Source of the DNA: Gracilimonas sediminicola | GTDB taxonomy: Bacteria; Bacteroidota; Rhodothermia; Balneolales; Balneolaceae | DNA: 64,000 nt | Direction: 5' to 3' | Assembly (NCBI RefSeq): GCF_024320785.1 | Contig: NZ_JANDBC010000002.1 | Span: forward strand, 62,001 to 126,000 | Shown here: one piece after another, positions 32,860-41,363 of the stretch | Numbering within the stretch: position 1 is the first letter of the stretch | Layout of the letters: each line of letters starts with the position of its first letter | The notes under the pieces: generated by a model | What the model was told of the DNA's origin: nothing | Database searches by the model: none | Seen by the model: only the letters and a program-made list of their open reading frames with translations | Made by a program: the position numbers and the translations under genes

Positions 32860-33744
32860 CTATTCTTTGACTTTCTTAGCGGGTTTTATTTCCGTTTGTA
32901 CCTCATCAGAGAGTTCATCCAAAATGGAATCAAAATCCAGATCGTTCTCCCATTCGGTAGTGTACTCGGGTAAAATATCCTGATCTAAGTCGTCAATCAA
33001 TTGTGAAGTTTCTTCTACTTCGGTCAGCAGGTTATCAAGCTGGAAGCCGATCTCTTCCGGGTTGCTCATGGTCATAGACTGCTCGTAGATATACCTGACG
33101 GCATCTTCGATGGTTTCCAGATGCGTTTCGCAAACCAGGTATTTCTCTTTGGCAACGTTAAATTTCTTGAGTCGCTTTTGCATAATGGCAACACGGCGGG
33201 CTTTTGTGCGCTTCAGCTTCTCTGATTCCAGCGTCTTGATTTCTTCAATTTGCCGTATCACTTCTTCCTTCAGGCTGCTTTCCAGAGACGTGTTCAAATA
33301 CACTTCGTAGCGTTTAATCAGGTCAAGCAGGGTCAGATAATTTCCGAGCAGTTCGTCGATCTTCTTCCCGATGTTATCCAGCAGGCCCTGCGAGCTGTAT
33401 GGTAATTTCTCGAAGTTTTCCTGTACCAGTTTAGCCAGGTGTTTCAGTACCAGGAATCGTTTTTGGGATTTATTATCAAGCGACTGAAACAGCTCTTTTT
33501 CGTTATTGGCTGCATGGCGTTCTTTAATCTTCTTCAGTTCCAGTTTTTTGCGGAAGCGGGGCAATTTGGGGACAATGCCAAGGTACATGAGTTCCAGGCC
33601 GAATACAGAAGTAAGTAAAAGGCTGGAGAAATCCCCCAAACCGGTCATAAAAAAAGCCGTAAGCGTGGAAACCAGCAGCACCCCTAAGTTGATGGGGTTC
33701 ATGAAGGCTTCCCGGGTATAATTGATATTCAGTTCGTCACTCAT
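32860..33744 (-). CDS. Membrane-anchored coiled-coil protein of the PspA set
   Basis: A 294-residue protein of unknown function. Two close hydrophobic segments near the N-terminus (about 18-35 and 40-60: GVLLVSTLTAFFMTGLGDF, LLLTSVFGLELMYLGI) form a helical hairpin in the inner membrane. After that comes a long cytoplasmic region of charged helices (about 65-240), including IEEIKTLESEKLKRTKARR, and an acidic tail ending PAKKVKE. Its start overlaps the stop of the mini-PspA gene by 4 bases, so the three proteins are translationally coupled. I infer that it anchors or recruits the PspA-type proteins to the membrane. There is no sequence similarity by eye to PspB or PspC, so it would be an alternative membrane partner. 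Confidence 0.72.
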   Translation of the reverse strand: MSDELNINYTREAFMNPINLGVLLVSTLTAFFMTGLGDFSSLLLTSVFGLELMYLGIVPKLPRFRKKLELKKIKERHAANNEKELFQSLDNKSQKRFLVLKHLAKLVQENFEKLPYSSQGLLDNIGKKIDELLGNYLTLLDLIKRYEVYLNTSLESSLKEEVIRQIEEIKTLESEKLKRTKARRVAIMQKRLKKFNVAKEKYLVCETHLETIEDAVRYIYEQSMTMSNPEEIGFQLDNLLTEVEETSQLIDDLDQDILPEYTTEWENDLDFDSILDELSDEVQTEIKPAKKVKE

Positions 33745-34205
33745 GATTCAGGTTCTGATGAATTATCTTTGCTATCTGAAGATGGCTTTTTATTACCAAT
33801 AGTTTTCTCGGTACGGATTTCATCGGCATGTTTTTCGATCTCATTATAGAGCATGCCCATTTCGGCCTTCACTTGCTTCAGAGTCTGCTTGGCTTTCTGC
33901 TTCTTCAGTTCTTCGTCAAGCTCTTCTTTTTTAATTTTACTGCCTGCAGTGGTGTCTTCGTCTTCCAGGCTGTCCATAGCTACATCAAGCCGGGCCTCCA
34001 CGTGAGAGACCTTTTCGCGCACTTTCCCGAGAAACTCATCAACAGTCCCAAGAAGATTGTCAGCATTCATGTTATTGACTGCCTGGGAGATCCTCCCTTT
34101 CTGCTCGGCTCGTTTAAGCCGCTCCTTCGCCTCTTTAATACGCCGATAGTGCTCTTTGTATTCTTCTTTGAGACGTTCCCGTTCTTGTTCACTTTTGCTG
34201 CTCAT
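33741..34205 (-). CDS. Mini-PspA: short coiled-coil paralogue of PspA
   Basis: A 154-residue, highly charged, helical protein. Its C-terminal part (about 65-150; VEARLDVAMDSLEDED, LKQVKAEMGM, IRTEKTIGNKK) lines up with the C-terminal part of the adjacent PspA (NEARMEIALDSIDTE, VEQFKMEMGE, SKTVGNKEKSSS). It lacks the N-terminal amphipathic helix and the long central hairpin of PspA. The N-terminal SKSEQERERLKEEYKEHYRRIKEAKERLKRAEQ is a short coiled coil. It probably arose by duplication and loss, and could co-assemble with or cap PspA rods. It lies 9 bases after pspA and overlaps the next gene. Assignment as a PspA relative rests on my alignment by eye. Confidence 0.7.
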   Translation of the reverse strand: MSSKSEQERERLKEEYKEHYRRIKEAKERLKRAEQKGRISQAVNNMNADNLLGTVDEFLGKVREKVSHVEARLDVAMDSLEDEDTTAGSKIKKEELDEELKKQKAKQTLKQVKAEMGMLYNEIEKHADEIRTEKTIGNKKPSSDSKDNSSEPES

Positions 34206-34214
34206 GGCGATTTC

Positions 34215-34967
34215 CTATGAACTGCTTTTTTCTTTGTTGCCAACAGTTTTAGAGCTGTCTTTTTCCTTAGCCGGTTCTTCTTCATCAATGTTGATGGACC
34301 CGCTCTTCTCACCCATTTCCATCTTGAACTGCTCTACTAAGGACTTGGCGCGCAGTTTCTCAGCATTGGCTTCGATTTCCATGGTTTCAGTATCAATGCT
34401 GTCGAGTGCGATTTCCATACGGGCTTCGTTTTTAGCAGACTGCTCGTTGATTCGGTTAATCATCTCATCGTGAGTAGCATCAATTCCGCCAACCTCAAAC
34501 TGTTCCAGCGTATCCGCAATCTTGGCTTGCCATTCGGAGCGCTCGCTTGCACGCAATGCTTCTTTGGCTTCCTGGATTTTGCGATCTTTTTCACGCATGA
34601 ATACTTTTTTCACCTTAATCGCTTTTTCGTAGGCTTTTTCAGCAAAGGCAAGCTGATCTTTGGTGTGTGCATAATTTTCTTTGGCTTTCTCTAATTGAAG
34701 AGCATATCCCTCGGCAATATCATCACGATCGGCCTGGATGGCGGACTTCACTTTTGCCGTCAAATCCTGAATCGCTTTTTCATTCCGATTCATTTCTTTT
34801 TGGAGCATCAACAGGTTGGCTTTAACCGTAGCGATATTCTCGTTCATCTGGGGAATTTGGTCATTCAGATCCCGGATGTTTTGCTCAAGGATGAGCTTTG
34901 GGTCTTCCATTGAGCTTATTAAGCCACCGAACATGGACTTGATTGCGCGGATAAATCGTTGAAACAT
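34215..34967 (-). CDS. pspA: PspA/IM30 (Vipp1) family membrane-stress protein
   Basis: A 250-residue ESCRT-III-like protein that coats and stabilises the inner membrane. The N-terminal amphipathic helix MFQRFIRAIKSMFGGLISSM is followed by EDPKLILEQNIRDLNDQIPQM. The long alpha-hairpin runs from about 30 to 150, then comes the C-terminal helix group with EMINRINEQSAKNEARMEIALDS. The family usually runs 220-260 residues, so this is full length. It ends in a Ser/Lys/Glu-rich tail. It heads a coupled set with a mini-PspA and a membrane coiled-coil protein. No PspF, PspB or PspC is seen, so control differs from the E. coli system. Confidence 0.93.
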   Translation of the reverse strand: MFQRFIRAIKSMFGGLISSMEDPKLILEQNIRDLNDQIPQMNENIATVKANLLMLQKEMNRNEKAIQDLTAKVKSAIQADRDDIAEGYALQLEKAKENYAHTKDQLAFAEKAYEKAIKVKKVFMREKDRKIQEAKEALRASERSEWQAKIADTLEQFEVGGIDATHDEMINRINEQSAKNEARMEIALDSIDTETMEIEANAEKLRAKSLVEQFKMEMGEKSGSINIDEEEPAKEKDSSKTVGNKEKSSS

Positions 34968-35042
34968 AGTACTTTCCTTTATTTTTTAATGCCCTGTTAA
35001 ACTACAAACTAAATTAACCGATTATTAGTGTATTTCAAGCAG

Positions 35043-36386
35043 TTAAAGCTCAAATGCCCTGCTGCCTTTTTTGTCTATTGTATGACTCACCAAATGCACT
35101 GCTTCGGGTTTAGTTTCGGCAATAGTAACTGCCCCGAATAATTGCTCGCTTGCAGCGTCTATTGCTGATGGCTTGTTCGTAAGTCCGGTCAAAATTGTTT
35201 CACCTTTTGAGATTTTGTCTCCAACTTTCTTTTGAAGCACAATTCCGGCCTGCGGATCTACGTCATCTTCTTTGGTTTTTCGTCCGGCTCCGAGTTCTAC
35301 TGAGGCCATTCCTATTTCAAAGGAATCCATAGCTGAAACGTAACCATCCTGTTTTGCCTTAATTTCAAACTCAAATTGGGCTTTGGGGTATTTTTGGGGT
35401 GATTTAATCATTTCCACATCCCCACGCTGTTCTTCCACAATATCCAGCCATTTCCGGAAAGCGGCTCCGTTTTCAATTTGCTCTTTACTGAGCTCAATAC
35501 CTTCGGAAACATCTCCGGCTTTACCACCCAGGTAAATCATGGTTCCCGCCAGTAAATGGGTAATTTCCATGATATCATCCGGGCCGTTACCGTGCATGGC
35601 GTCAATACATTCTTCTACTTCCAGCCAGTTTCCGATTTTATAGCCCAGCGGCTGATTCATATTCGTCACATATGCGATGGTTTCTTTCTCAAACTGAGTA
35701 CCGATTCCAACCAGTGCCTCTCCCAGCTTTATGGCTTCTTCTGTTGTTTTCATAAAAGCGCCGGAGCCAACTTTCACGTCTAAAACCAATGCATCTATAC
35801 CTTCCGCCAGTTTTTTACTCATGATGCTTCCGGCAATCAGCGGAATAGATTCTACCGTGGCTGTTACATCACGCAGGGCATACAGGCGCTTATCGGCGGG
35901 GGCAATTTCTTTGGTTTGACCGGCCAGTACCAAATTATGTTTACCAATGATTTCCTTGTAACGCGCGAGATCCATATCCACCGTAAAGCCGGGAATGGAT
36001 TCCAGTTTGTCTAAGGTGCCTCCCGTATGTCCGAGTCCACGCCCGGAAATCATAGGAACCGGCACTCCGGCTGCCGCTACAATAGGCGCGAGAATTAGCG
36101 AAAGCTTATCCCCAACTCCACCTGTTGAATGCTTATCCACCTTTTTTCCGGCTACGTGAGACAGATCAACAATTTCCCCGGAATGCAGCATGGCTTCAGT
36201 AAAGGCCGCCGATTCCTCATCATTCATCCCGTTTAAAAAAGCCGCCATCAAGAAGGCGCTTATCTGATAATCGGGGATCTCATCGGCGGTATATAAATTA
36301 ATGAGATGCTGTATCTCCTCTTTCTCGAGGGTTTTTCCATCCCGTTTTTTGCGAATAAGTGAAACTATATTGTATTTTGAATCCAT
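35043..36386 (-). CDS. deoA: Pyrimidine-nucleoside / thymidine phosphorylase
   Basis: A 447-residue enzyme that splits thymidine, and often uridine, with phosphate to give the base and deoxyribose 1-phosphate. The phosphate-binding signature KHSTGGVGDKLSLILAP is complete, and SGRGLGHTGGTLDKLESIPGF, LYALRDVTATVESIPLIAGSIMSKK and DVKVGSGAFMK (active-site Lys/Ser region) follow. The C-terminal domain carries the GAGRKTKEDDVDPQAGI motif. Length and motifs match the glycosyltransferase-family-3 NP-II enzymes. Substrate preference (thymidine only or all pyrimidine nucleosides) cannot be read here. It stands alone, 75 bases upstream of pspA on the same strand and divergent from pdxB. Confidence 0.93.
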   Translation of the reverse strand: MDSKYNIVSLIRKKRDGKTLEKEEIQHLINLYTADEIPDYQISAFLMAAFLNGMNDEESAAFTEAMLHSGEIVDLSHVAGKKVDKHSTGGVGDKLSLILAPIVAAAGVPVPMISGRGLGHTGGTLDKLESIPGFTVDMDLARYKEIIGKHNLVLAGQTKEIAPADKRLYALRDVTATVESIPLIAGSIMSKKLAEGIDALVLDVKVGSGAFMKTTEEAIKLGEALVGIGTQFEKETIAYVTNMNQPLGYKIGNWLEVEECIDAMHGNGPDDIMEITHLLAGTMIYLGGKAGDVSEGIELSKEQIENGAAFRKWLDIVEEQRGDVEMIKSPQKYPKAQFEFEIKAKQDGYVSAMDSFEIGMASVELGAGRKTKEDDVDPQAGIVLQKKVGDKISKGETILTGLTNKPSAIDAASEQLFGAVTIAETKPEAVHLVSHTIDKKGSRAFEL

Positions 36387-36436
36387 ATTGAAGTATAGGC
36401 TTAATCAAACTTTTTTTCTCACTCAATCAGCATTTT

Positions 36437-37549
36437 TTGATACACGTTTCAGCCGACCAAAATCTGTATAAAATCAAAGAGCTTATCCCACCCCAAACAG
36501 AGCTCTCCCTGTACGACCCCTCACAGGGAATTCCGGATCTTTCTCAGGCTGATGCCATGCTGTTGCGAACGGTAACTCATTTAACTGAAGAATCTTTCCC
36601 AAATCCGCCTGCTACACTGAAATTTATTGGCACCGGATCATCCGGAACCGATCACCTTGATAATGAACACCTTGAGGGAAAAGGAATTACCCTTGCCAGC
36701 TCCAATGGATGTAATGCCCGGGCGGTTGCTGAGTATGTAATGACAGCCCTATTGTTGTGGAAAGAGAAAAAGCAGCCTAAGGAATCATTTGGAAAAATCG
36801 GGGTAATCGGTGTTGGCAAAGCCGGGTCTGCAGTTGTTGACTTACTTTCCAATTTCGACATTGACTGTGTGCTTTACGACCCTCCCCGGCAGCAAAGAGA
36901 TCCTGATTTTACTCCTGCTTCGCTGCAAGAGGTTTTGGATTGTGACATCCTCACCTTTCATGCTCCCCTTAGTAAAAAGGGACCTCATGCTACCTACCAC
37001 TGGCTGGATGAAGAAAAATTAGCCGGCAAATCCTTTAAGTTGATTATCAACGCTGCGCGGGGTGGAGTGATTGACGAGCTGGCCCTGATGAAATATTATG
37101 TGGAAGGGAAAATAGGGGATTACATTCTGGATGTGTGGGAAAGAGAACCTGACTTCAATACCGAGGTAGCCAAACATGCCTTCATAGCTACGCCGCATAT
37201 TGCCGGCTATTCTGAACAGGCAAAAGTAAATGCCACCAAAATGATTTGTGATCAGCTGGCTGCTTTTTTTGAGCTGGGTTCCGGTTCGGCTGATTATGAA
37301 ATACCGGAACGGATTGAAGACCTGGCTCATATTCAATACGACCTGACCAAGCTGATCACACGCCTTAACCCAATTCTGGGATATGATAAAGCATTAAGGG
37401 ATTTATCCGACCGGCCGGATAAAGGAGTTCTCTTCCGTAATTTAAGGAATGAGTGGCCGCTTCGGTATGAGTATGCTTCTCTTAAAATTCGTAAAGAGTT
37501 ACTCAGGGAGTTCAAAGAAATTCATATGTTAGGTGTTCAACCTATTTAA
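36437..37549 (+). CDS. pdxB: Erythronate-4-phosphate dehydrogenase PdxB
   Basis: A 370-residue NAD-dependent dehydrogenase of pyridoxal 5'-phosphate synthesis (DXP-dependent route). The N-terminal half has LLRTVTHLTEE, FIGTGSSGTDHLD and SSNGCNARAVAEYVMTALL. The Rossmann motif is IGVIGVGKAGSAVVDLL, followed by LYDPPR with the NAD-binding Asp. The catalytic Arg/Glu/His are in NAARGGVIDE, LDVWEREPD and ATPHIAGYS. The C-terminal PdxB dimerisation domain is present (about 285-370), separating it from other D-2-hydroxyacid dehydrogenases. The start is the TTG at 36437, as an in-frame stop lies just upstream and no ATG precedes the core. Its stop directly touches the ATG of the next gene. Confidence 0.9.
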   Translation: MIHVSADQNLYKIKELIPPQTELSLYDPSQGIPDLSQADAMLLRTVTHLTEESFPNPPATLKFIGTGSSGTDHLDNEHLEGKGITLASSNGCNARAVAEYVMTALLLWKEKKQPKESFGKIGVIGVGKAGSAVVDLLSNFDIDCVLYDPPRQQRDPDFTPASLQEVLDCDILTFHAPLSKKGPHATYHWLDEEKLAGKSFKLIINAARGGVIDELALMKYYVEGKIGDYILDVWEREPDFNTEVAKHAFIATPHIAGYSEQAKVNATKMICDQLAAFFELGSGSADYEIPERIEDLAHIQYDLTKLITRLNPILGYDKALRDLSDRPDKGVLFRNLRNEWPLRYEYASLKIRKELLREFKEIHMLGVQPI

Positions 37550-39286
37550 ATGACTCCAAATGGTGTTTTTATGCGGCCATGCACCAGTAAAACATTTCTA
37601 CTTTCCCTTTTATGGATATCCTTTACAGGATTAGAGGTCCTTTCCGGACAGCCTGTACAATATTCGGTTGAAGATTCTGCGATAGCTCAGGTAGGTGATG
37701 ATTTTTACGGGATTCAATATCACTCCAACACCTACGACTCTCCCATACTTCAGGAAAAATTATCTGAAATTCCCATTAAAAAAGTCCGTATTTGGGCAAG
37801 GCCTAATCAGATCCGGCCAAACATTGAAGAATGGAACTGGTCGGGGCTGGATAATAAGGTCAATGAAGTAATCGATGCTGGCTATGAGCCTATCGTGTGT
37901 ATTTTCCAGGCTGAAGATTGGTACACCGGTACCCCGGAAAACCCCTGGTGGAATGACACCACTGCAGTAAATCAATGGCTTACATTGTCAGAAGAACTGG
38001 CAGGCAGGTACGCAGATAAGATTGAGTACATCATTTTGTTCGATGAGCTGAACTACCTGCACCAGGACAATCCCTATTACATTTCCTTTTCGAATGCTGC
38101 GGATTTATTCATTCAAACAGCTTCAACGATTAAGGCTGTTGAGCCTGACTTAAAAGTTGGGGGACCTTCAGGATTCAACGGGTGGGAAAATGGGCATTGG
38201 GGCAATTACGTTTTCAATCAAACCGAACACGATACCTTACTCGATTTCATTTCTTCGAATATTTTTCTTTCGTGGGATAAAGATGATTCCGATCAAACAA
38301 TCATCAATAAAACCATATGGTATGAGGAAGCCCCGATGAAAATCCGGAGTATGCTGAACTCCACCCACTCTCCCACACTATTGCTGGATGCTTATAATGC
38401 CTCGGCACTGTGGACTATAGATGGAACCAAAGACGGTGAGTTATGGACCGATCCCAGAAACGTGAATACTTTCGGTGGAGTTTACCAGGCACTCGCCCAG
38501 CTTCACAGCGTTAAAGGAGGTTTTGATATCACCCTTAAATGGGAAACAATTGGTGGCTATGGCATCTTCAATTGGTATCCTGATTTCAACGAACTTCCCA
38601 CCTATTACAGCTGGGAACTCATGGTCAAACGCGGAGGCCTGAGGCCCGGATCCGAGCTAATCAAAATCAACACTACTGAAAATCCCATACAGGACCTGCC
38701 GCATCACTCGGGTATGAATGTGGATGGCTACCGGGTGCAGCCGTTTGCAATCCTGGATTCCGAAAACAACATCACGGTTATTCTTATCAACAAAACAGAC
38801 AGCCTAAAGGAAGCAAACATTACTCCTCCGACTGACATGAACAGCTTTCAGTTGTATCAATTTCATGAATTCCGGACGCAAGATGCTTTGGCAGCGGTTG
38901 ATTCAGGCAGCGTGGATGGTAATTTAACTATGGAGCTCCCTCCGCTAAGCATCAACATAATCAGTTATTCCGAAAGCAGCCTGCTTACGTCAACAGAGAC
39001 AGAGGAGTCAGGCTCTGAACCCGACCATTTCACCCTTTTTCAGAACTATCCCAATCCCTTTAACCCTACTACTTCCATTGCCTTCAGGCTTTCAGAAGCA
39101 AGCTTTGTACAACTCTCCGTTTATAACGCCCGCGGACAGAAAGTGAAGGGATTTTATGGAAACCGGTTACCTGCCGGCGAACATTCTCTGCTATTTGACG
39201 GGAGCGGACTTTCATCCGGTATTTACTTTTATCGGCTTACTGTTGACGGTCAAACTGAAGTCAGGAAGTTTGCGCTGATCAAATAG
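37550..39286 (+). CDS. Secreted glycoside-hydrolase-like protein with sorting domain
   Basis: A 578-residue exported protein. The signal peptide follows MRPCTSKTFLLSLLWISF; the start is at 37550, or at ATG 37571 for a cleaner signal. The middle (about 35-370) resembles a clan-A (alpha/beta)8 hydrolase such as GH39: PIKKVRIWARP, ILFDELNYLHQ, where the Glu sits like the acid/base of the NEPN motif, and TLKWETIGGYGIFNW, which could supply the nucleophile. Next is an accessory beta domain (about 395-480). The C-terminal NYPNPFNPTTSIAFRL to VRKFALIK is a type-IX-like sorting domain, so the product is probably surface-exposed or released. The substrate is unknown; catalytic assignment is tentative. 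Confidence 0.75.
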   Translation: MTPNGVFMRPCTSKTFLLSLLWISFTGLEVLSGQPVQYSVEDSAIAQVGDDFYGIQYHSNTYDSPILQEKLSEIPIKKVRIWARPNQIRPNIEEWNWSGLDNKVNEVIDAGYEPIVCIFQAEDWYTGTPENPWWNDTTAVNQWLTLSEELAGRYADKIEYIILFDELNYLHQDNPYYISFSNAADLFIQTASTIKAVEPDLKVGGPSGFNGWENGHWGNYVFNQTEHDTLLDFISSNIFLSWDKDDSDQTIINKTIWYEEAPMKIRSMLNSTHSPTLLLDAYNASALWTIDGTKDGELWTDPRNVNTFGGVYQALAQLHSVKGGFDITLKWETIGGYGIFNWYPDFNELPTYYSWELMVKRGGLRPGSELIKINTTENPIQDLPHHSGMNVDGYRVQPFAILDSENNITVILINKTDSLKEANITPPTDMNSFQLYQFHEFRTQDALAAVDSGSVDGNLTMELPPLSINIISYSESSLLTSTETEESGSEPDHFTLFQNYPNPFNPTTSIAFRLSEASFVQLSVYNARGQKVKGFYGNRLPAGEHSLLFDGSGLSSGIYFYRLTVDGQTEVRKFALIK

Positions 39287-39378
39287 CACCCTTTTCTATA
39301 CAGAAACTATCAGTAGTATTTTTTCTGAAATTGTTGCATAATCGAGCTACCGAATGTTGCTAACTATAAGGACGCCGG

Positions 39379-39870
39379 ATGAATAACAAGATTAACCTCC
39401 TTATCACTACCTGCCTGTTTGGCCTGTTATTTACGGGATGTAAAACCTGGCATACGCTGGAATATGAAACCTCCAATCAGCCCATACAAATGGGGTCCCA
39501 TTTATCAACTGTTCCTTTGGATACCCTGGGTGTAATTAGTGGATATTATCGCTTCCATTCTGAGGACGCTGTGTATTCTGAAGCAGAAAACATTGCGGTG
39601 ACTTTAGGTGGAGATGAATACGTTGAAGAAAATATCACGACAACCATTTACCGTTCGCTGGATGATAACCCCTATCACTTCATTGCAGATGGTGTTTTCC
39701 AGGTTGAAGTGGAACAGGGAATGACTTTTTGGGGATTCTTGAGAACGGTAATTGCCGGAGCTATAACGGGTGGGGAATCAACCGGCGGGGAGTTCTCGAC
39801 ACAGACCATTCGTCATTCCGGGGTTGTCTATAAAATAACACCTAACACCAATCGGGATGAAAACGAATAA
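39379..39870 (+). CDS. Lipoprotein, unknown function
   Basis: A 163-residue envelope lipoprotein with signal MNNKINLLITTCLFGLLFTGC, lipobox FTGC with Cys at residue 21. The mature part is beta-rich (LGVISGYYRFHS, YVEENITTTIYRSL, ADGVFQVEVEQG) and contains a short hydrophobic patch FWGFLRTVIAGAITGG. No known domain was recognised. The 3' end overlaps the next lipoprotein gene by 14 bases, so the two are co-translated and may form a complex. Confidence 0.65.
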   Translation: MNNKINLLITTCLFGLLFTGCKTWHTLEYETSNQPIQMGSHLSTVPLDTLGVISGYYRFHSEDAVYSEAENIAVTLGGDEYVEENITTTIYRSLDDNPYHFIADGVFQVEVEQGMTFWGFLRTVIAGAITGGESTGGEFSTQTIRHSGVVYKITPNTNRDENE

Positions 39871-40402
39871 CACCAAACTGTTTTCACTGGCAATCCTATT
39901 CTTAACCGGAGTTCTTACATCCGGATGCTCGGTGGGTGCAAAAATAGCTGTGAGTGCCACAGATGTGCAATACCCCGTCTCACAAACCAACAGCTTTTAC
40001 ACTCAACAGAATCAGCTTACAACGGAAGATCAGTACGAAGCCTTAAAGGATTTCAGCTTCACCTTTACAAAGTGGGGTATTTCTTCAATGATTGAGATCA
40101 AAAACAGTGAAGATATATCCAACCGACTCAACAAAATCATCGAAAAGCATGATGGGGATGCGATCGTCAACCTTCGTATTTCTGTAAATAACCCTGCCGG
40201 AAAAAATGGCCTTTTGTGGTTTTCCAAAACACTAACCACAACAGCTTCTGTTCTCTTTACTTTTCTGGCAATAGCCGATCCCCAGCCCGAATTTACGGCC
40301 ATAGCTGTAAGTTCAACAGGACTCGCTTTATTCACTCCCGCCGCCGCGGATGTTAAAGTGGAAGGAACCGTAGTGCGAATAACTGAATTCACTTCTGATT
40401 AA
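39857..40402 (+). CDS. Lipoprotein, unknown function
   Basis: A 181-residue lipoprotein with signal MKTNNTKLFSLAILFLTGVLTSGC (lipobox TSGC). The body has a helix-strand segment SNRLNKIIEKHDGDAIVNLRISV resembling the small YbjQ/Bor-like lipoprotein folds in which a heterooligomer is expected. A hydrophobic hairpin (VLFTFLAIADPQPEFTAIAV, LALFTPAAA) and a final beta strand follow. It is translationally coupled with the lipoprotein at 39379. It converges with the next gene, 33 bases between the stops. Confidence 0.65.
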   Translation: MKTNNTKLFSLAILFLTGVLTSGCSVGAKIAVSATDVQYPVSQTNSFYTQQNQLTTEDQYEALKDFSFTFTKWGISSMIEIKNSEDISNRLNKIIEKHDGDAIVNLRISVNNPAGKNGLLWFSKTLTTTASVLFTFLAIADPQPEFTAIAVSSTGLALFTPAAADVKVEGTVVRITEFTSD

Positions 40403-40435
40403 AAATACTTTGATTATCGGTCTGAGTTAGGCACT

Positions 40436-41260
40436 TCACTCTCCATGCGAAAGATGGTCGATATCTATTGTTCCTTCTCTGGTGAAAGTGCTGTTCCATT
40501 CAGGCTGATTCATCAACTTTTTCAGCTCAACCAATACTCCATTTACCTCAGCAACAGGATAAACAAGGCGCAGCCCGTGGCTATAGTCCTCATAATCTTC
40601 AGTATGAACGGTTGAAAGCGGCTGAATAGGATCATCCACAGCATAATGCCATCCGTAAATAGCCACTCTCCCACCTTGTTGTGTCAATCGATTTGTAATC
40701 ACAACGTCCTTCTTATGTCCGGCAACCAGTCGCCCGTTTTCAACTCCGGCAAGCTGTTCCTCTATCATCTTATTGTGCCGGCGGTAGTAGTCATTGCTTC
40801 TCATTTGTTCACCGGGCTTCATCGGAATGGGATTTAACCTGGTATGAGCCTTAGCATAAATGGAGTCCACCATAACCGATGTGGGAAGGTACATATTAGT
40901 AGCCCTGGCAATCTCTCGAGAAGAAGGCTTTGAAAGTGGTATCCGGATGAAATCTTCATTGGTACCTATGGACATATAGTCGGCGGTCACCCAGATCTTC
41001 GCTGTTTCACCACGGTCATTTCTGAATTGTACCGGAATCAAACCCCGCAAAAATGATGGAACATTTCCTTCTAAAATCCAGCTTACAGCCTCTTGCTGAC
41101 GGGGTTTATAATCAAAGGAAGCTGTTTGTTTAAGGAAGTCACTGCCGGTTTTAGTTTGCGAGACATCAGGATGAGGCAAATCCAAAACCGGTGTTTGCAA
41201 CGTATCCTGAGCACTCACGGAAGTGTTTAGCATCAGCAATAAAATCAATGTGTATTTCAT
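40436..41260 (-). CDS. Exported protein with H-x-E-D-Y-x-D-Y-S-H-G motif
   Basis: A 274-residue protein with signal peptide MKYTLILLLMLNTSVSA. I recall a conserved, poorly annotated family with the same backbone: an early IWVTADYMSIGTNEDFIRIPLS strand pair, MYLPTSVMVDSIY, a middle KPGEQMRSNDYY, and a late HYAVDDPIQPLSTVHTEDY followed by YSHGLRLV. The His/Asp/Tyr-rich end looks like a metal or catalytic site. I cannot name its reaction; a peptidoglycan or polysaccharide hydrolase is possible because of the exported location and neighbouring secreted enzymes. It stands alone between convergent lipoprotein and divergent GH3 genes. Confidence 0.65.
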   Translation of the reverse strand: MKYTLILLLMLNTSVSAQDTLQTPVLDLPHPDVSQTKTGSDFLKQTASFDYKPRQQEAVSWILEGNVPSFLRGLIPVQFRNDRGETAKIWVTADYMSIGTNEDFIRIPLSKPSSREIARATNMYLPTSVMVDSIYAKAHTRLNPIPMKPGEQMRSNDYYRRHNKMIEEQLAGVENGRLVAGHKKDVVITNRLTQQGGRVAIYGWHYAVDDPIQPLSTVHTEDYEDYSHGLRLVYPVAEVNGVLVELKKLMNQPEWNSTFTREGTIDIDHLSHGE

Positions 41261-41363
41261 GGGGTGAATCTTACATGATTAGCTATCAATATACTTCCCC
41301 GTATAAGATTTTTACAAAAAAAGAACCCGCCTTGTTTTTTTAATCTAATTCAAATGCTTAGGA

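Noticed and set aside
40427-40433. A GTTAGGC core-site-like heptamer between convergent genes
   Set aside because: There is no inverted partner within a plausible distance; expected by chance in 64 kb.
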